This document shows positions 1-8,813 of a stretch of DNA of 39,321 nt, in pieces. Numbering within the stretch: the stretch's first letter is position 1; the number at the start of each line of letters is the position of its first letter. Source of the stretch: Flavobacterium sp. (GTDB lineage Bacteria; Bacteroidota; Bacteroidia; Flavobacteriales; Flavobacteriaceae). The position numbers and the translations under genes were made by a program. The notes under the pieces are model-generated. The model made no database searches. It saw nothing but the letters and a program-made list of their open reading frames with translations, and was not told where the DNA came from. The stretch lies in assembly GCA_020403245.1 (NCBI GenBank), contig JADBYA010000070.1:1-39321 (forward strand), in the 5' to 3' direction.

Positions 1-3000
1 ATTGATACTGCCCAAGATTTGCGGGATAGTAGTGTTTAGGTCAAAACTCTCAAAACCTTCAACTCCTGTGTAGTCGCACAAGGCATATGCTGATGGCGTG
101 GTGGCTTCGGGGGTTGGGTCGACAATTAATTGGAGTTGGACTACTTCAAAACAGCTTGTGGTATTAGACTCGACTCTTACATAAATAGTTTGTGTCCAAA
201 GGTTGATATTTGGATAGATTGTTGGATTTGGAATAACAGTTCCATCAATGTTAGCATCTGTAATCGTTTCATGAAAAGTTACTGTATATGGAACTCCACC
301 TGTTATAGTATTTACAGTTTGCGTTAAATCAAAATTAACAAATCCATTATTGTCAGGATCACAAGAACGCAATGGTTGTGGTGTGTTAACAAATACATCG
401 TTGATAACAGGGTTGATAATAAAATTTATAGGATTAGAAGAACAATTTATATTGATTTGATTCACAACGATGTTATGATTACCGGGAGCTATATTCAAAA
501 ATAGTGGACTTATTTGAAAAGGACCACCATCAATAGCATATTGAAAGTTATTGCCAATAGGACTGGTAACCGTTACAGAATTGGATGAACACAATTGAAC
601 GATGGAAATCACAGGGGTTAATTGAGGTGACACTGTAATTGATCGTGTAATAGAATTTGCACATTCCCCAACATCAGGTGTAAATGTGTGAACTGTAGAA
701 CCTGAAACATTTGTATCAATAGTAGATGGTGACCAAGATCCAGTTATACCGTTTAATGAAGTTGTTGCTAAAATAGGTGGAGTTGATCCAAAACAAAGAG
801 CGGGTATTGAGTTGAATGTTGGCGTAACTAAAGGGTTCATTGTCCACTGAAAAGAAAAAGTGGTTGCGCACTGTCCGGCGTTTGGGGTAAAAGTATAAGT
901 AGTTGTTCCGGGTACAATTAAAATTTGATCCGGAAACCAAGTTCCAACAATATTATTATTGGATGTGGTGTTTAACATCACTGTAGGAAGAAAATCAGGA
1001 ATACAGGTGGTAATAGTGGAATAATTAAATGTTGGCGTAACTAATGGGTTTACAGTTATTGTAATTGGAATTACGCTTGCACATTGACCTGCATTTGGCG
1101 TAAATGTATAAGTTGATGTACCCAAACTAGAAGTGCTTACTGTTGATGGATTCCAGGTTCCTAGTATTCCATTTAATGATGTTGTTGGTAATACTGGAGC
1201 TGTATCACCAGCACAAAGAGCGGGTATTGAATTGAATGTTGGTATAATCACATTAGGAACTATATTTATTGTACTTTGTATAGGTGCAGAAATACATCCC
1301 AAAGTCAAATCTTTAACGATAACATTATAGTTTCCGGGTATTAGGTTAGAAAAATTTGGACTTGATTGATAAGTAATAGCATCGATACTATATTCTAAAT
1401 TTCCTCCCAAAGGTGATGTAATTGCAATAGAACCTGTTGGGACTGTACAAGTAGGTTGCGTAATTGTAAATGTTGGTGAAGGTGGTAGTGTAATAGTAAC
1501 ATTTACAGAAGTCGAACTTGAACATCCAGAAACTGGATCAAAAACAGTAACTGTATATGTTCCAGACTGGGTAGCAGTACCCGGATTTGGGGTATTTAAC
1601 GCTAAACCAGGTCCATTCCATGTAATGGTAACACCTAAGTTTGTCGAATTTCCAATTAATTTAACCGTACAATCCGCTTGATTAAATGTTGTAGCTGAGA
1701 CATTTGGTGCAGAAGGTGCTGGATTAACAACTAAAGCAATTGAGTTTGAAATACAACCAGAAATTATATCTTTAACGGTAACATTATAAGTTCCAGAAGC
1801 CAAACTAGTAAAAGTTGGACTCGACTGATAACTACTACCGTTAACACTATATTCATATATTACAAATTGATAGGTTCCAATATTCGTATACTCTTGAGGA
1901 TCTAACGCTAACCAATCTGCTGGATTCCAAATCAAACTTGGATGTGGAGCATTTGCCAGTCTTCTGTAGGTATAACCATCTAAATTACCCGGTGTGAAAT
2001 CTACTCCATCTGTTCTTCCCCATAAATCAATTTCTACATCGGTACTTGTGGTCAAACGAACATTATCATTGGTATTAAAACCTGAACATAAATTTACTAC
2101 CAAATCTGGCACTACTCCACCTTGATCCGTAGCACTGCCAATGGAAACAACATAAACATCATTATTAGCAAGAGTTCCAACCAATGGAAAATCACAATTC
2201 AAAGACGGACCGGGATTTCCGTTATTATATATTTTTAACTTATAATTAGCCAAATTTTTAGATGCTCCAGTTCCGTTATAAATTTCAATATAGGATAATG
2301 CTCCTGTACTTTCATCGGTTACTTCAGAAATGAATAAATCGGACGGAACTGAAATAGGTGTAGTATTTAATGGGCTAGTAAAAACTATTGTTCCTGTTGA
2401 AATTGCACATGTTGGTTGCTGAGTTACACTTGCCAACGGATTGGGAAGCGAACAAGGTAACAAAGTAAGGCAAGTTTGAGTTGATTGCGTAAAACAACCT
2501 GTTCCCACTGGGGTTACAAAAATTTGAACAGAGTCACCTGAAGTTAAAGCATTAATAGTTTGACTGAGTGAAGGTAAACTTCCTAAATTTACCAATGCAC
2601 CTCCATTAATACTATAAGATCTTATATAAGAAGTTGCTCCTGCAACTGAAGCCCAAGTAAAGGTTACTGAATTGGCCGTTGGAATACCACATGAGATTGA
2701 AGGAGATAATGATGGAGTAAGAGTAACCGTAACAGAATTTGATAAATTACAAGTTAACGCCCCAGTAAAAGATATATCATCTAAAGCAAAATCGTTTCCA
2801 GAAGTTGTTGTTGTTCTGTCATACAAACAAATTTGAGCAGAAGTACTTATACCAGAATTCCAAGTGTAGGTTCTTGGTACCCAACTACAAGTTGTTGTTG
2901 GAGCTAATGCAGAACCTATTGAAACACCATTAATAAGAACTTCTATATTGGCTGGATTTGGAGTAGCCACTGTCTGTATAAAATAACTAAATGTATAATT

Positions 3001-4353
3001 CTGCCCAGGAACCACGGTAACTGTTTGACACCATACTCTGTCATTTCCCCCATTTAAGTTTGAACCATCAACAACCATCATATTTCCTGAGCCTCCATTT
3101 GCCGTACAAGGAGAAAAACCGCCAAACCAAGAGTTTGAATTGGCTACAATACCATAGGTTCGCTGGGCACCAGTAGGAACGGTTACTGTTAAGAATTGAT
3201 AATCTGTAGTAAATCCGGTGTTTCCAGATGAAAAATTACCATTAGTAATTAATTGAGTAGAAGTCGAAGTTGAAGTAGATGATGCCGTATAGGTTGTAGT
3301 TTGAGTCGGTATAGCTGAGGCAGAAGCACCATTGGGAACAACCACCAAAGTTGCATCAGCTGGAGAAGCCGTCCATGTGTAAGGGTTTGAACTGCCACTT
3401 GCTGTTAAATTTGTTGAACTGCCAGCACAAACAGATGTTGGTGAAGCACTTATAATTAAATTGGCTGGTTGTGTGATAATAATATTTGATTGTGAAACAA
3501 CTGATGGGGGACTATTGCTATCGGAGACAGAAACAGCATAAGTACCTGGAGCTAAACCAGAAAAAATTCCAGTTGAATTTGTTTGAGAGGCACTACCAGA
3601 TAATGTATAATTTACATAAGGTTGCACTCCATTTACTCCGGAAACTACTATTGAACCATTATTTGCATTGGGACAGGTTACATTTGAAAAAGAAACTGAT
3701 AATGATAAAGGTAAGGGTGCAGCGGTAACCGAAAAATCATCCACTGCAAAATCATTCCCATCAAAACTAGTATTATTATTGTATAATTTAATATTAACAC
3801 AAGAACCATTAGGTCTAAAAGTGAAAACCACTTGTTGCCAACCATTTGCTGTTGGAGGTGCTGTTAAACTCCCTGAAACAAGTGTGACTGAATTTGCGTT
3901 TAAAATATCAACCCCAATAATTGCTGGTGTTGGATTACCCGACACTGGTCCATAAATTGATCTAATCCAATAGCTAAAGGTATAGGTTGCACCAACCGTT
4001 AAACCGCATACTCCACTACCACCATTACCAGCTTCCCAAAAATTTTGTTGACCACCAGTGGTATTTCCATCTATAGCCATCATAATTCCAGTTCCTGTAG
4101 TATGATCTCCAACAGAAACAAACGAGGCTGTATTTATCAATTGTGGATTTGTAACTAAAGCCCAATTCCCTGAATTAGTATTGCCAGAAAAAGGAGGAGT
4201 AAGTCTTACATAACCAGCCCCATTTGAAAAGAAACCAACTACTGTACCAGTTTCAAAATTTCCGTTATTGAGTAAATTTTGTGAAAACCCTTTAAAACAG
4301 AAAAATAATAGTACAACTAATAATAATTTGTATAAAAAGTGATTTAACTTCAT
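1..4353 (-). CDS. Giant secreted multidomain adhesin, N-terminal part (partial)
   Basis: An uninterrupted reading frame runs from an ATG at 4353 to the window edge (1451 codons, no stop). It begins with a signal peptide (KLNHFLYKLLLVVLLFFCF, cleavage near GFSQ). In order it shows: a NGNFE/DDFSV carbohydrate-binding-like jelly-roll module (about residues 25-210); a SprB-like repeat (TCPNANNGSI); an Ig-like module; a second NGNFSSG/LDDISF jelly-roll (about 365-530); an FN3-like module; a SprB-type module split by a lamin-tail domain (about 665-830); more SprB/Ig-like modules; three about 70-residue repeats (FNSIPALC, TTSLNGI, YTFTP.AGQC); and an SCDPDNNGFVNFDL module that usually precedes a type IX secretion type B sorting domain. 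That sorting domain should lie off the left edge. Such proteins are exported by T9SS to the surface of gliding Bacteroidota. The ligand cannot be told. Confidence 0.9.
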   Translation of the reverse strand, partial: MKLNHFLYKLLLVVLLFFCFKGFSQNLLNNGNFETGTVVGFFSNGAGYVRLTPPFSGNTNSGNWALVTNPQLINTASFVSVGDHTTGTGIMMAIDGNTTGGQQNFWEAGNGGSGVCGLTVGATYTFSYWIRSIYGPVSGNPTPAIIGVDILNANSVTLVSGSLTAPPTANGWQQVVFTFRPNGSCVNIKLYNNNTSFDGNDFAVDDFSVTAAPLPLSLSVSFSNVTCPNANNGSIVVSGVNGVQPYVNYTLSGSASQTNSTGIFSGLAPGTYAVSVSDSNSPPSVVSQSNIIITQPANLIISASPTSVCAGSSTNLTASGSSNPYTWTASPADATLVVVPNGASASAIPTQTTTYTASSTSTSTSTQLITNGNFSSGNTGFTTDYQFLTVTVPTGAQRTYGIVANSNSWFGGFSPCTANGGSGNMMVVDGSNLNGGNDRVWCQTVTVVPGQNYTFSYFIQTVATPNPANIEVLINGVSIGSALAPTTTCSWVPRTYTWNSGISTSAQICLYDRTTTTSGNDFALDDISFTGALTCNLSNSVTVTLTPSLSPSISCGIPTANSVTFTWASVAGATSYIRSYSINGGALVNLGSLPSLSQTINALTSGDSVQIFVTPVGTGCFTQSTQTCLTLLPCSLPNPLASVTQQPTCAISTGTIVFTSPLNTTPISVPSDLFISEVTDESTGALSYIEIYNGTGASKNLANYKLKIYNNGNPGPSLNCDFPLVGTLANNDVYVVSIGSATDQGGVVPDLVVNLCSGFNTNDNVRLTTSTDVEIDLWGRTDGVDFTPGNLDGYTYRRLANAPHPSLIWNPADWLALDPQEYTNIGTYQFVIYEYSVNGSSYQSSPTFTSLASGTYNVTVKDIISGCISNSIALVVNPAPSAPNVSATTFNQADCTVKLIGNSTNLGVTITWNGPGLALNTPNPGTATQSGTYTVTVFDPVSGCSSSTSVNVTITLPPSPTFTITQPTCTVPTGSIAITSPLGGNLEYSIDAITYQSSPNFSNLIPGNYNVIVKDLTLGCISAPIQSTINIVPNVIIPTFNSIPALCAGDTAPVLPTTSLNGILGTWNPSTVSTSSLGTSTYTFTPNAGQCASVIPITITVNPLVTPTFNYSTITTCIPDFLPTVMLNTTSNNNIVGTWFPDQILIVPGTTTYTFTPNAGQCATTFSFQWTMNPLVTPTFNSIPALCFGSTPPILATTSLNGITGSWSPSTIDTNVSGSTVHTFTPDVGECANSITRSITVSPQLTPVISIVQLCSSNSVTVTSPIGNNFQYAIDGGPFQISPLFLNIAPGNHNIVVNQININCSSNPINFIINPVINDVFVNTPQPLRSCDPDNNGFVNFDLTQTVNTITGGVPYTVTFHETITDANIDGTVIPNPTIYPNINLWTQTIYVRVESNTTSCFEVVQLQLIVDPTPEATTPSAYALCDYTGVEGFESFDLNTTIPQILGSIN
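620..1260 (-). repeat. Three tandem Ig-like repeat units inside the adhesin gene
   Basis: Three successive units of about 210 bp encode the pattern PTFNSIPALC..., TTSLNGI.G.W.PSTI, TYTFTP.AGQCA. The DNA of units one and three is nearly identical over the segment reading caaagagcgggtattgaatt (about 1213 and 794), so at least part of the array arose by recent duplication. The middle unit has diverged (FNYSTITTCIPDFLPTV). Confidence 0.8.
1862..2360 (-). other. Lamin-tail domain nested in a SprB-type module
   Basis: Within the adhesin, about 165 residues starting near DLFISEVTDES and ending near EYTNIGTYQF have the form of a bacterial lamin-tail domain (FISEV, YIEIYNGTG, NYKLKIYNNG, DVYVVSIGS, DNVRLTTSTDVEIDLWG, YTYRR). 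It interrupts a module whose first half (CAISTGTIVFTSPL) and second half (YEYSVNGSSYQSSPTF, SGTYNVTVKD) match the uninterrupted module at 1290-1460. The call is from motif recognition. Confidence 0.7.
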
Positions 4354-4416
4354 CTTAAAATATCTTTTGAGTAGGACTTAGAATTTATATTTGGGATTTG
4401 TTTAAAAAACAAAAAT

Positions 4417-4424
4417 CAAAGATA
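4417..4424 (-). promoter_or_regulatory. Putative Bacteroidota promoter core for the adhesin gene
   Basis: On the minus strand this reads TATCTTTG, a perfect match to the Bacteroidota -7 consensus TAnnTTTG, 63 bases upstream of the adhesin ATG. No good TTG -33 box lies at the usual 19-21 base distance, so confidence is limited. The leader that follows contains an imperfect TTTGTTT/AAACAAA inverted repeat. Confidence 0.4.
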
Positions 4425-4461
4425 TTGTTTTTATATCAGTAGCGTATTTTTTTTAAGAAAA

Positions 4462-4490
4462 TTGACCTATAAAAAAACTCAACAAAAGAG
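4462..4490 (-). terminator. Weak intrinsic terminator after proline dehydrogenase
   Basis: Just past the proline dehydrogenase stop, the minus strand reads ACTC-ttttgtt-GAGT followed by a run of seven T. The stem is only about four base pairs, so termination may be inefficient. Confidence 0.3.
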
Positions 4491-4506
4491 TAATTTTCTA
4501 TACTAT

Positions 4507-5676
4507 TTACTGATTTTTCCTTCTCTTTCGTTCTGTCTTCAATAAATTAAGCTCTCTACTAGTTTGACCAGCTACTGAAGTATTTTCTTCGGCTCTTCTG
4601 ATAAGGTAGGGCATCACGTCTCTAACTGGACCAAAAGGTAAATACTTGGCTACATTATAACCATGGGCAGCCAAATTATAACTGATATTATCACTCATGC
4701 CATATAATTGTCCAAACCAAATCCTATCATCATTTTTAGCAATTCCTTTTTCTTTCATTAATTCGATTACTTTGTAGGAACTTAATTCATTGTGTGTACC
4801 AACAAAAATGGACATCGAATCTAAATTATCCATCATATACGTCATCGTTGTATCATAGTTACTATCGGTAGCTTCTTTACTTTCACAGATTGGTGTTGGA
4901 TATCCTTTTTCTTCAGCACGCCTGTTCTCTTTTTCCATATAAGCACCACGAACCAATTTCATCCCAATAAAAAATCCTTCTTCTTTGGCCTGATGCTGTA
5001 ATTGTTTTAGATAGTCCAATCGATCCCAGCGGTATAATTGCAAGGTATTGAAAATGATAGCTTTTTCTTTATTATACTTGCGCATCATATCGGTAACCAA
5101 ATCATCGGCTGCGTCTTGCATCCAACTTTCTTCCCCATCAATCAATAATGCTACATCCTTCTCAAAAGCCGTTTTACAAATTAAGTCAAAACGAGAAACT
5201 ACTCTATTCCATTCATTTTGTTCTTCTATAGTTAAAGGTTGTTTCTCTCCTATTTTTTCATAAAGATAAAATCGACCTAAACCCGTTGGTTTAAAGACTG
5301 CAAACGGAATAGCATTTCGTTCTTTAGCAAACTCTAAAGTTTTTAATGTCATTTCTAAAGCGGCATCAAACTGATCTTCCTCTTCCTTTCCTTCTACAGA
5401 ATAATCCAAAACGGAAGAAACGCCTTTGGTATACATTTTATCAACTACAGAAAGACAATCTTCTTCGGTGGTACCACCACAAAAATGGTCAAAAACTGTG
5501 GCTCTTATCAAACCTTCAACTGGTAAATGTGCCTTCAAAGCAAAGTTGGTAACCGCAGTACCTATTCGAACTAATGGCTCATTATCAATCATTTTGAATA
5601 AAAAATACGCCCGGTCTAATTCGGTATCTGTTTTTAGTGCAAAAGCCACTTGAGTGTTGTTAAAAATAGTTTCCAT
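4507..5676 (-). CDS. Proline dehydrogenase (FAD-dependent, monofunctional)
   Basis: The 389-residue protein oxidises L-proline to pyrroline-5-carboxylate using FAD, the first step of proline catabolism. The TIM-barrel PRODH motifs are visible: FAVFKPTGLGR (about residue 130), DGEESW, FNTLQLYRWDRLDYL, the FAD/substrate motif GMKLVRGAYMEKE (about 240), VGTHNE (about 295), FGQLYGMSDNIS and the C-terminal YLPFGPVRDVMPYLIRRAEEN, whose arginines bind the proline carboxylate. Length fits the monofunctional Bacteroidota form; there is no fused P5C dehydrogenase domain. It follows Cry-DASH after 63 bases and has its own promoter core at 5697-5704, so it is probably not strictly part of the photolyase operon. 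Confidence 0.95.
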   Translation of the reverse strand: METIFNNTQVAFALKTDTELDRAYFLFKMIDNEPLVRIGTAVTNFALKAHLPVEGLIRATVFDHFCGGTTEEDCLSVVDKMYTKGVSSVLDYSVEGKEEEDQFDAALEMTLKTLEFAKERNAIPFAVFKPTGLGRFYLYEKIGEKQPLTIEEQNEWNRVVSRFDLICKTAFEKDVALLIDGEESWMQDAADDLVTDMMRKYNKEKAIIFNTLQLYRWDRLDYLKQLQHQAKEEGFFIGMKLVRGAYMEKENRRAEEKGYPTPICESKEATDSNYDTTMTYMMDNLDSMSIFVGTHNELSSYKVIELMKEKGIAKNDDRIWFGQLYGMSDNISYNLAAHGYNVAKYLPFGPVRDVMPYLIRRAEENTSVAGQTSRELNLLKTERKRRKNQ

Positions 5677-5696
5677 TAATGATTTTAAAAGTCAAG

Positions 5697-5704
5697 CAAA
5701 TATA
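5697..5704 (-). promoter_or_regulatory. Putative promoter core for proline dehydrogenase
   Basis: The minus strand reads TATATTTG, matching TAnnTTTG, 20 bases before the proline dehydrogenase ATG. The -33 region is poor (no TTG at the normal spacing). Confidence 0.45.
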
Positions 5705-5739
5705 AAAATAGTTTTATATCAGGAGACATTAATTTAAAG

Positions 5740-7029
5740 TTACTGTAACCATAATTTTCTATAGGATTTGTCTCTATCATAATCCTGAGCTTGTTTATCA
5801 ATATTAAAATAACGATTGCCTCTTGGATCATTTCCAACACCTGCAAGATACGCCCAATTTCCCCAGTTGCTCGACACATCATAATCAATTAATTGTTGTT
5901 CGAAATAGGCAGCACCATAGCGCCAATCGAGTTTTAAATCGTTGCACAAATAACTGGCCACATTTTGTCTTCCTCTATTGCTCATAAATCCCGTTAATTT
6001 CAATTCAAGCATGTTAGCATCAACAAAATCGACACCTGTTGTCCCATTAATCCAACTATCTAATAGTTGGATGTTGTGCTTATTGACACTAATTCCTTTA
6101 TCCTGAATACCAATTTGTTGAAAAAACTTATTGGAATATTTTTTCATCATAAATCTAAAATAATCGCGCCACAGCAATTCGAAAACCAACCAATAGGTTG
6201 ACTCGTTTGCGCCAAATTGTGTTTCGTACTTTTTCAATTCAAAATAAATTTCCCTTGGAGATAAACACCCCAAAGCTAGCCATGCGGAGAATTTTGATGA
6301 ATAATCCGCACCAATCAATCCGTTTCGGGTTTCTTTGTATTGGGATATGGCTTTTGTCTCTGAAAAATAATGATTCATCCTTTTTAAAGCAGCACTTTCG
6401 CCACCCACAAAAGTAATAGCGGCTCTTTTGTCAATTTTTGAAAATGATAATCCGAGTTCTTCTAGTGTTGGAAATTGTGCTACAGGAAGTTCAGGTGAGG
6501 AAATACTGATAGGTTTTTCAAAAATAGTCCTAATTTTAGAGTCTTTCTCCACTTTTTTTCTAAAAGTACTGAACACATCAGGAATATCTTTGATAGAAAA
6601 AGGCAGATCTTGAGCATGATATAGCGTACTAGTACTATACGTTATCATTTCACATTGTTGTTTCCAAAGTTCAATTTGTAGTAACTGTTCGGTTTGTTTT
6701 TCTTCAAAAGTAACTTCGCGTTTTGCATATAGTTTATTTACTTTATAAAGAGACACTACTTTTGGAATTTCAATTTCAGGTTTGCCTTTAAGCACCATCA
6801 ATCCCGAACCTAATGCTCGAAGATTTTTATCTAAATCGGCAACAGCTTCTAATAAAAATTGGGCTCTAAAACTTCCTGTTTTTTTAAAACCATATTCCGT
6901 CACTTCAAACTGTGTTTCATCAAAGCAATATACTGGAATAATTTCATCACTTTTGGCTATAGCTGTCACTAAGGTTTCATTGTCGTGCAAACGTAAATCC
7001 GTTTTAAACCAAACTATCGCTTTTTTCAT
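5740..7029 (-). CDS. Cryptochrome DASH (Cry-DASH) photolyase family
   Basis: The 429-residue protein has the N-terminal antenna-domain start IVWFKTDLRLHDNETL and the C-terminal FAD domain with GRQNVASYL, DWRYGAAYFE and YDVSSNWGNWAYLAGVGNDPRGNRYFNIDKQ. The last is the diagnostic DASH signature and keeps the Asn and Trp residues next to FAD. Cry-DASH proteins bind FAD (often plus methenyltetrahydrofolate), repair cyclobutane dimers mainly in single-stranded DNA, and may signal. It is the last gene of the photolyase operon, separated from the preceding (6-4) photolyase by a 94-bp tandem duplication whose unit boundary coincides with this start codon. The C-terminus is short (ends DYDRDKSYRKLWLQ), lacking the extra 30-60 residues of some DASH proteins. 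Confidence 0.95.
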   Translation of the reverse strand: MKKAIVWFKTDLRLHDNETLVTAIAKSDEIIPVYCFDETQFEVTEYGFKKTGSFRAQFLLEAVADLDKNLRALGSGLMVLKGKPEIEIPKVVSLYKVNKLYAKREVTFEEKQTEQLLQIELWKQQCEMITYSTSTLYHAQDLPFSIKDIPDVFSTFRKKVEKDSKIRTIFEKPISISSPELPVAQFPTLEELGLSFSKIDKRAAITFVGGESAALKRMNHYFSETKAISQYKETRNGLIGADYSSKFSAWLALGCLSPREIYFELKKYETQFGANESTYWLVFELLWRDYFRFMMKKYSNKFFQQIGIQDKGISVNKHNIQLLDSWINGTTGVDFVDANMLELKLTGFMSNRGRQNVASYLCNDLKLDWRYGAAYFEQQLIDYDVSSNWGNWAYLAGVGNDPRGNRYFNIDKQAQDYDRDKSYRKLWLQ

Positions 7030-7214
7030 ATGTAGATAATATTTGTTTTTTTAAGGTCATATGGAATCACTCAATCTTCATTTATGTTTGCTTACGCAAA
7101 CTTCTTGTTAATGGCGATTTCATATGTAAATAATATTTGTTTTTTTAAGGTCATATGGAATCGCTCAATCTTCATTAGTTTTTGCTCACGCAAACTTCTT
7201 GTTAATGGCGATTT
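7027..7214 (-). repeat. 94-bp tandem duplication before Cry-DASH
   Basis: Two head-to-tail copies, 7027-7120 and 7121-7214, match at 88 of 94 positions by eye. On the minus strand each begins ATGAAA, and the next ATGAAA after the second copy is the Cry-DASH start. Each copy contains an inverted repeat around TTTGC...GCAAA (perfect GTTTGC-ttac-GCAAAC in the copy nearer Cry-DASH), so an RNA hairpin is retained in both. The array fills the whole 184-bp gap between the (6-4) photolyase and Cry-DASH. Confidence 0.9.
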
Positions 7215-7217
7215 CAT
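7092..7217 (-). CDS. Possible 41-residue microprotein (uncertain)
   Basis: A short frame opens at an ATG that overlaps the (6-4) photolyase stop as ATGA and reads MKSPLTRSLREQKLMKIERF and then HMTLKKQILFTYEIAINKKFA before TAA. It runs through one repeat copy into the next, so the duplication created its C-terminus. It is basic and I recognise no family. The ATGA overlap would suit translational coupling, but the frame may simply be non-coding leader. Confidence 0.2.
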   Translation of the reverse strand: MKSPLTRSLREQKLMKIERFHMTLKKQILFTYEIAINKKFA

Positions 7218-8749
7218 AAATCATTTATATTTTTTAAATAATAATCGGCTTGTTCTAAAAGTGCAACTTTTGCTTCGGGTTGCATTTTTCTCCACACATT
7301 GTACATCATACCAATTCTTGGATTTTTAGACAATTTGTCTTCATTTTTATCATAAAAATTCCAATACAAACTATTGAACGGACATGCTTTTTCACCCGTT
7401 TTAATTGATTTATCATAAAAACAACTTCCACAATAATGGCTCATTTTGTCAATATAACTTGCCGAACTCACATACGGTTTTGTTCCTACAAGGCCACCAT
7501 CTGCAAACTGACTCATACCGCGTGTGTTGGTAATTTCTACCCATTGAATAGCATCAATATAAATCCCTAAATACCATTCGTCAACTTGATCGGGATGAAC
7601 TCCAGCCAACAACGCAAAGTTTCCGGTAATCATTAATCTTTGGATGTGATGGGTATAGGCATAATTTAAAGATTGCATTATGGCATCTTTCAAACAATTC
7701 ATTTTGGTTTTTCCAGTCCAAAACCAAGTAGGCAATTTTTCTTGATTATTAAAAAAATTCATTGTTTCATACTCGGGCATTTTGAGCCAATAAATGCCGC
7801 GCATGTATTCGCGCCAACCAATAATCTGTCGGACAAATCCCTCTAGTTGATGGTATTCGATTTCCTCTTTTCTATTTTCCCATTCAGTGATGGCTCTATT
7901 AATTACTTCTTGAGGAGAAATCATTTTTATATTCATTGAAAAGGAAAGTCGTGCATGATATAATGACCATTCGTTTGGTGTCATCGCGTCTTGATAACTA
8001 CCAAATAAGGGTAAACATTCTGTAACAAAAAATTCCAGTAATGCCAATGACTGTTTTCTATTTATGGGCCAAACAAAATGGGTAGCATCAATATTTCCGA
8101 TAGTTTTAACATCGGTTAACTTTAATGCAGAAACGATTTGAGTAACGTCATTATCAAAAACCAATGGCGGTGTTGGTTTGTGATTTTTGGGTAGTTTTTT
8201 TCGGTTTTCGCCATCATAATTCCATTGTCCGGTGAATGGTTTGTCACCTTCCATTAAAACGTGATGTTTTTTTCTGAGGGCACGATAAAAACTTTCTAAC
8301 AAAAATGTTTTCTTTCCTTCAAAAAAAGAACCTAATTCTTCTCGAGTGGTATAAAAATGTTCTGTATCAAAAACACGAAAAGGAATTGATAGTTGAGAAC
8401 AATACTTTTTGAGTAAAACATCTAATCGATATTCATCTGGCAATTGATATTCGAATTGAGAAAAAGAATTTTGTGCTAGTATTGTGTTTATGTTTTTTTC
8501 AAAAGACTGCTGGTTGTTTTTATCGTTAAGGTGAATGTAAATTACGTTGTGTCCCTGTGCTTTTAACTCCGCTGCAAAAGAATGCATCGACGCAAAAAAT
8601 CCAACCACTTTTTGAATATGATGTGTTGCATAATCGGTTTCGGTTCTGATTTCCATCAAAATATAAGTTACTGAATCATCAACGGTTTTATACCAAGAAT
8701 GATTGCTATTGAGTTGGTCACCAAGAATTAATCTAAGAGTTTTTAACAT
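7214..8749 (-). CDS. Iron-sulfur bacterial (6-4) photolyase (FeS-BCP/CryB/PhrB class)
   Basis: The 511-residue protein belongs to the deoxyribodipyrimidine-photolyase-related (DPRP) class. The start LRLILGDQLN is typical. Four cysteines expected to hold a [4Fe-4S] cluster are at residues 352, 440, 443 and 456 (MNCLKD, YCGSCF, ACPF), with exactly the spacing I recall for Agrobacterium PhrB (350, 438, 441, 454). The paired His367-His368 correspond to its His365-His366 used in (6-4) photoproduct repair. GWREYMRGIYW (311-321) and TGNFALLAGVHPDQVDEWYLGIYIDAIQWVE (375-405) are the FAD-site signatures. All key residues seem intact, so an active enzyme is likely. The gene lies 63 bases after DUF2256, across a strong hairpin. 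Confidence 0.95.
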   Translation of the reverse strand: MLKTLRLILGDQLNSNHSWYKTVDDSVTYILMEIRTETDYATHHIQKVVGFFASMHSFAAELKAQGHNVIYIHLNDKNNQQSFEKNINTILAQNSFSQFEYQLPDEYRLDVLLKKYCSQLSIPFRVFDTEHFYTTREELGSFFEGKKTFLLESFYRALRKKHHVLMEGDKPFTGQWNYDGENRKKLPKNHKPTPPLVFDNDVTQIVSALKLTDVKTIGNIDATHFVWPINRKQSLALLEFFVTECLPLFGSYQDAMTPNEWSLYHARLSFSMNIKMISPQEVINRAITEWENRKEEIEYHQLEGFVRQIIGWREYMRGIYWLKMPEYETMNFFNNQEKLPTWFWTGKTKMNCLKDAIMQSLNYAYTHHIQRLMITGNFALLAGVHPDQVDEWYLGIYIDAIQWVEITNTRGMSQFADGGLVGTKPYVSSASYIDKMSHYCGSCFYDKSIKTGEKACPFNSLYWNFYDKNEDKLSKNPRIGMMYNVWRKMQPEAKVALLEQADYYLKNINDL

Positions 8750-8762
8750 TTATATTTTATTT

Positions 8763-8813
8763 GCCATTGATTCACAGATTTTTTCGTTTATTATAAATCT
8801 GTGAATCAGTGGC
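8763..8813. repeat. 19-bp inverted repeat (intercistronic hairpin)
   Basis: Arms 8763-8781 and 8795-8813 are complementary with one mismatch and a 13-base loop. The sequence type (GCCA.TGATTCACAGATTT with its complement) resembles palindromic intergenic elements that I recall as common in Flavobacteria. It sits between the DUF2256 stop and the (6-4) photolyase start. It lacks a U-run on the minus strand, so it may stabilise or process mRNA, or attenuate, rather than terminate. Confidence 0.85.

Noticed and set aside
5685..5888. Minus-strand 67-codon frame between proline dehydrogenase and Cry-DASH
   Set aside because: It overlaps the end of Cry-DASH in another frame and crosses the proline dehydrogenase promoter; no conserved features.
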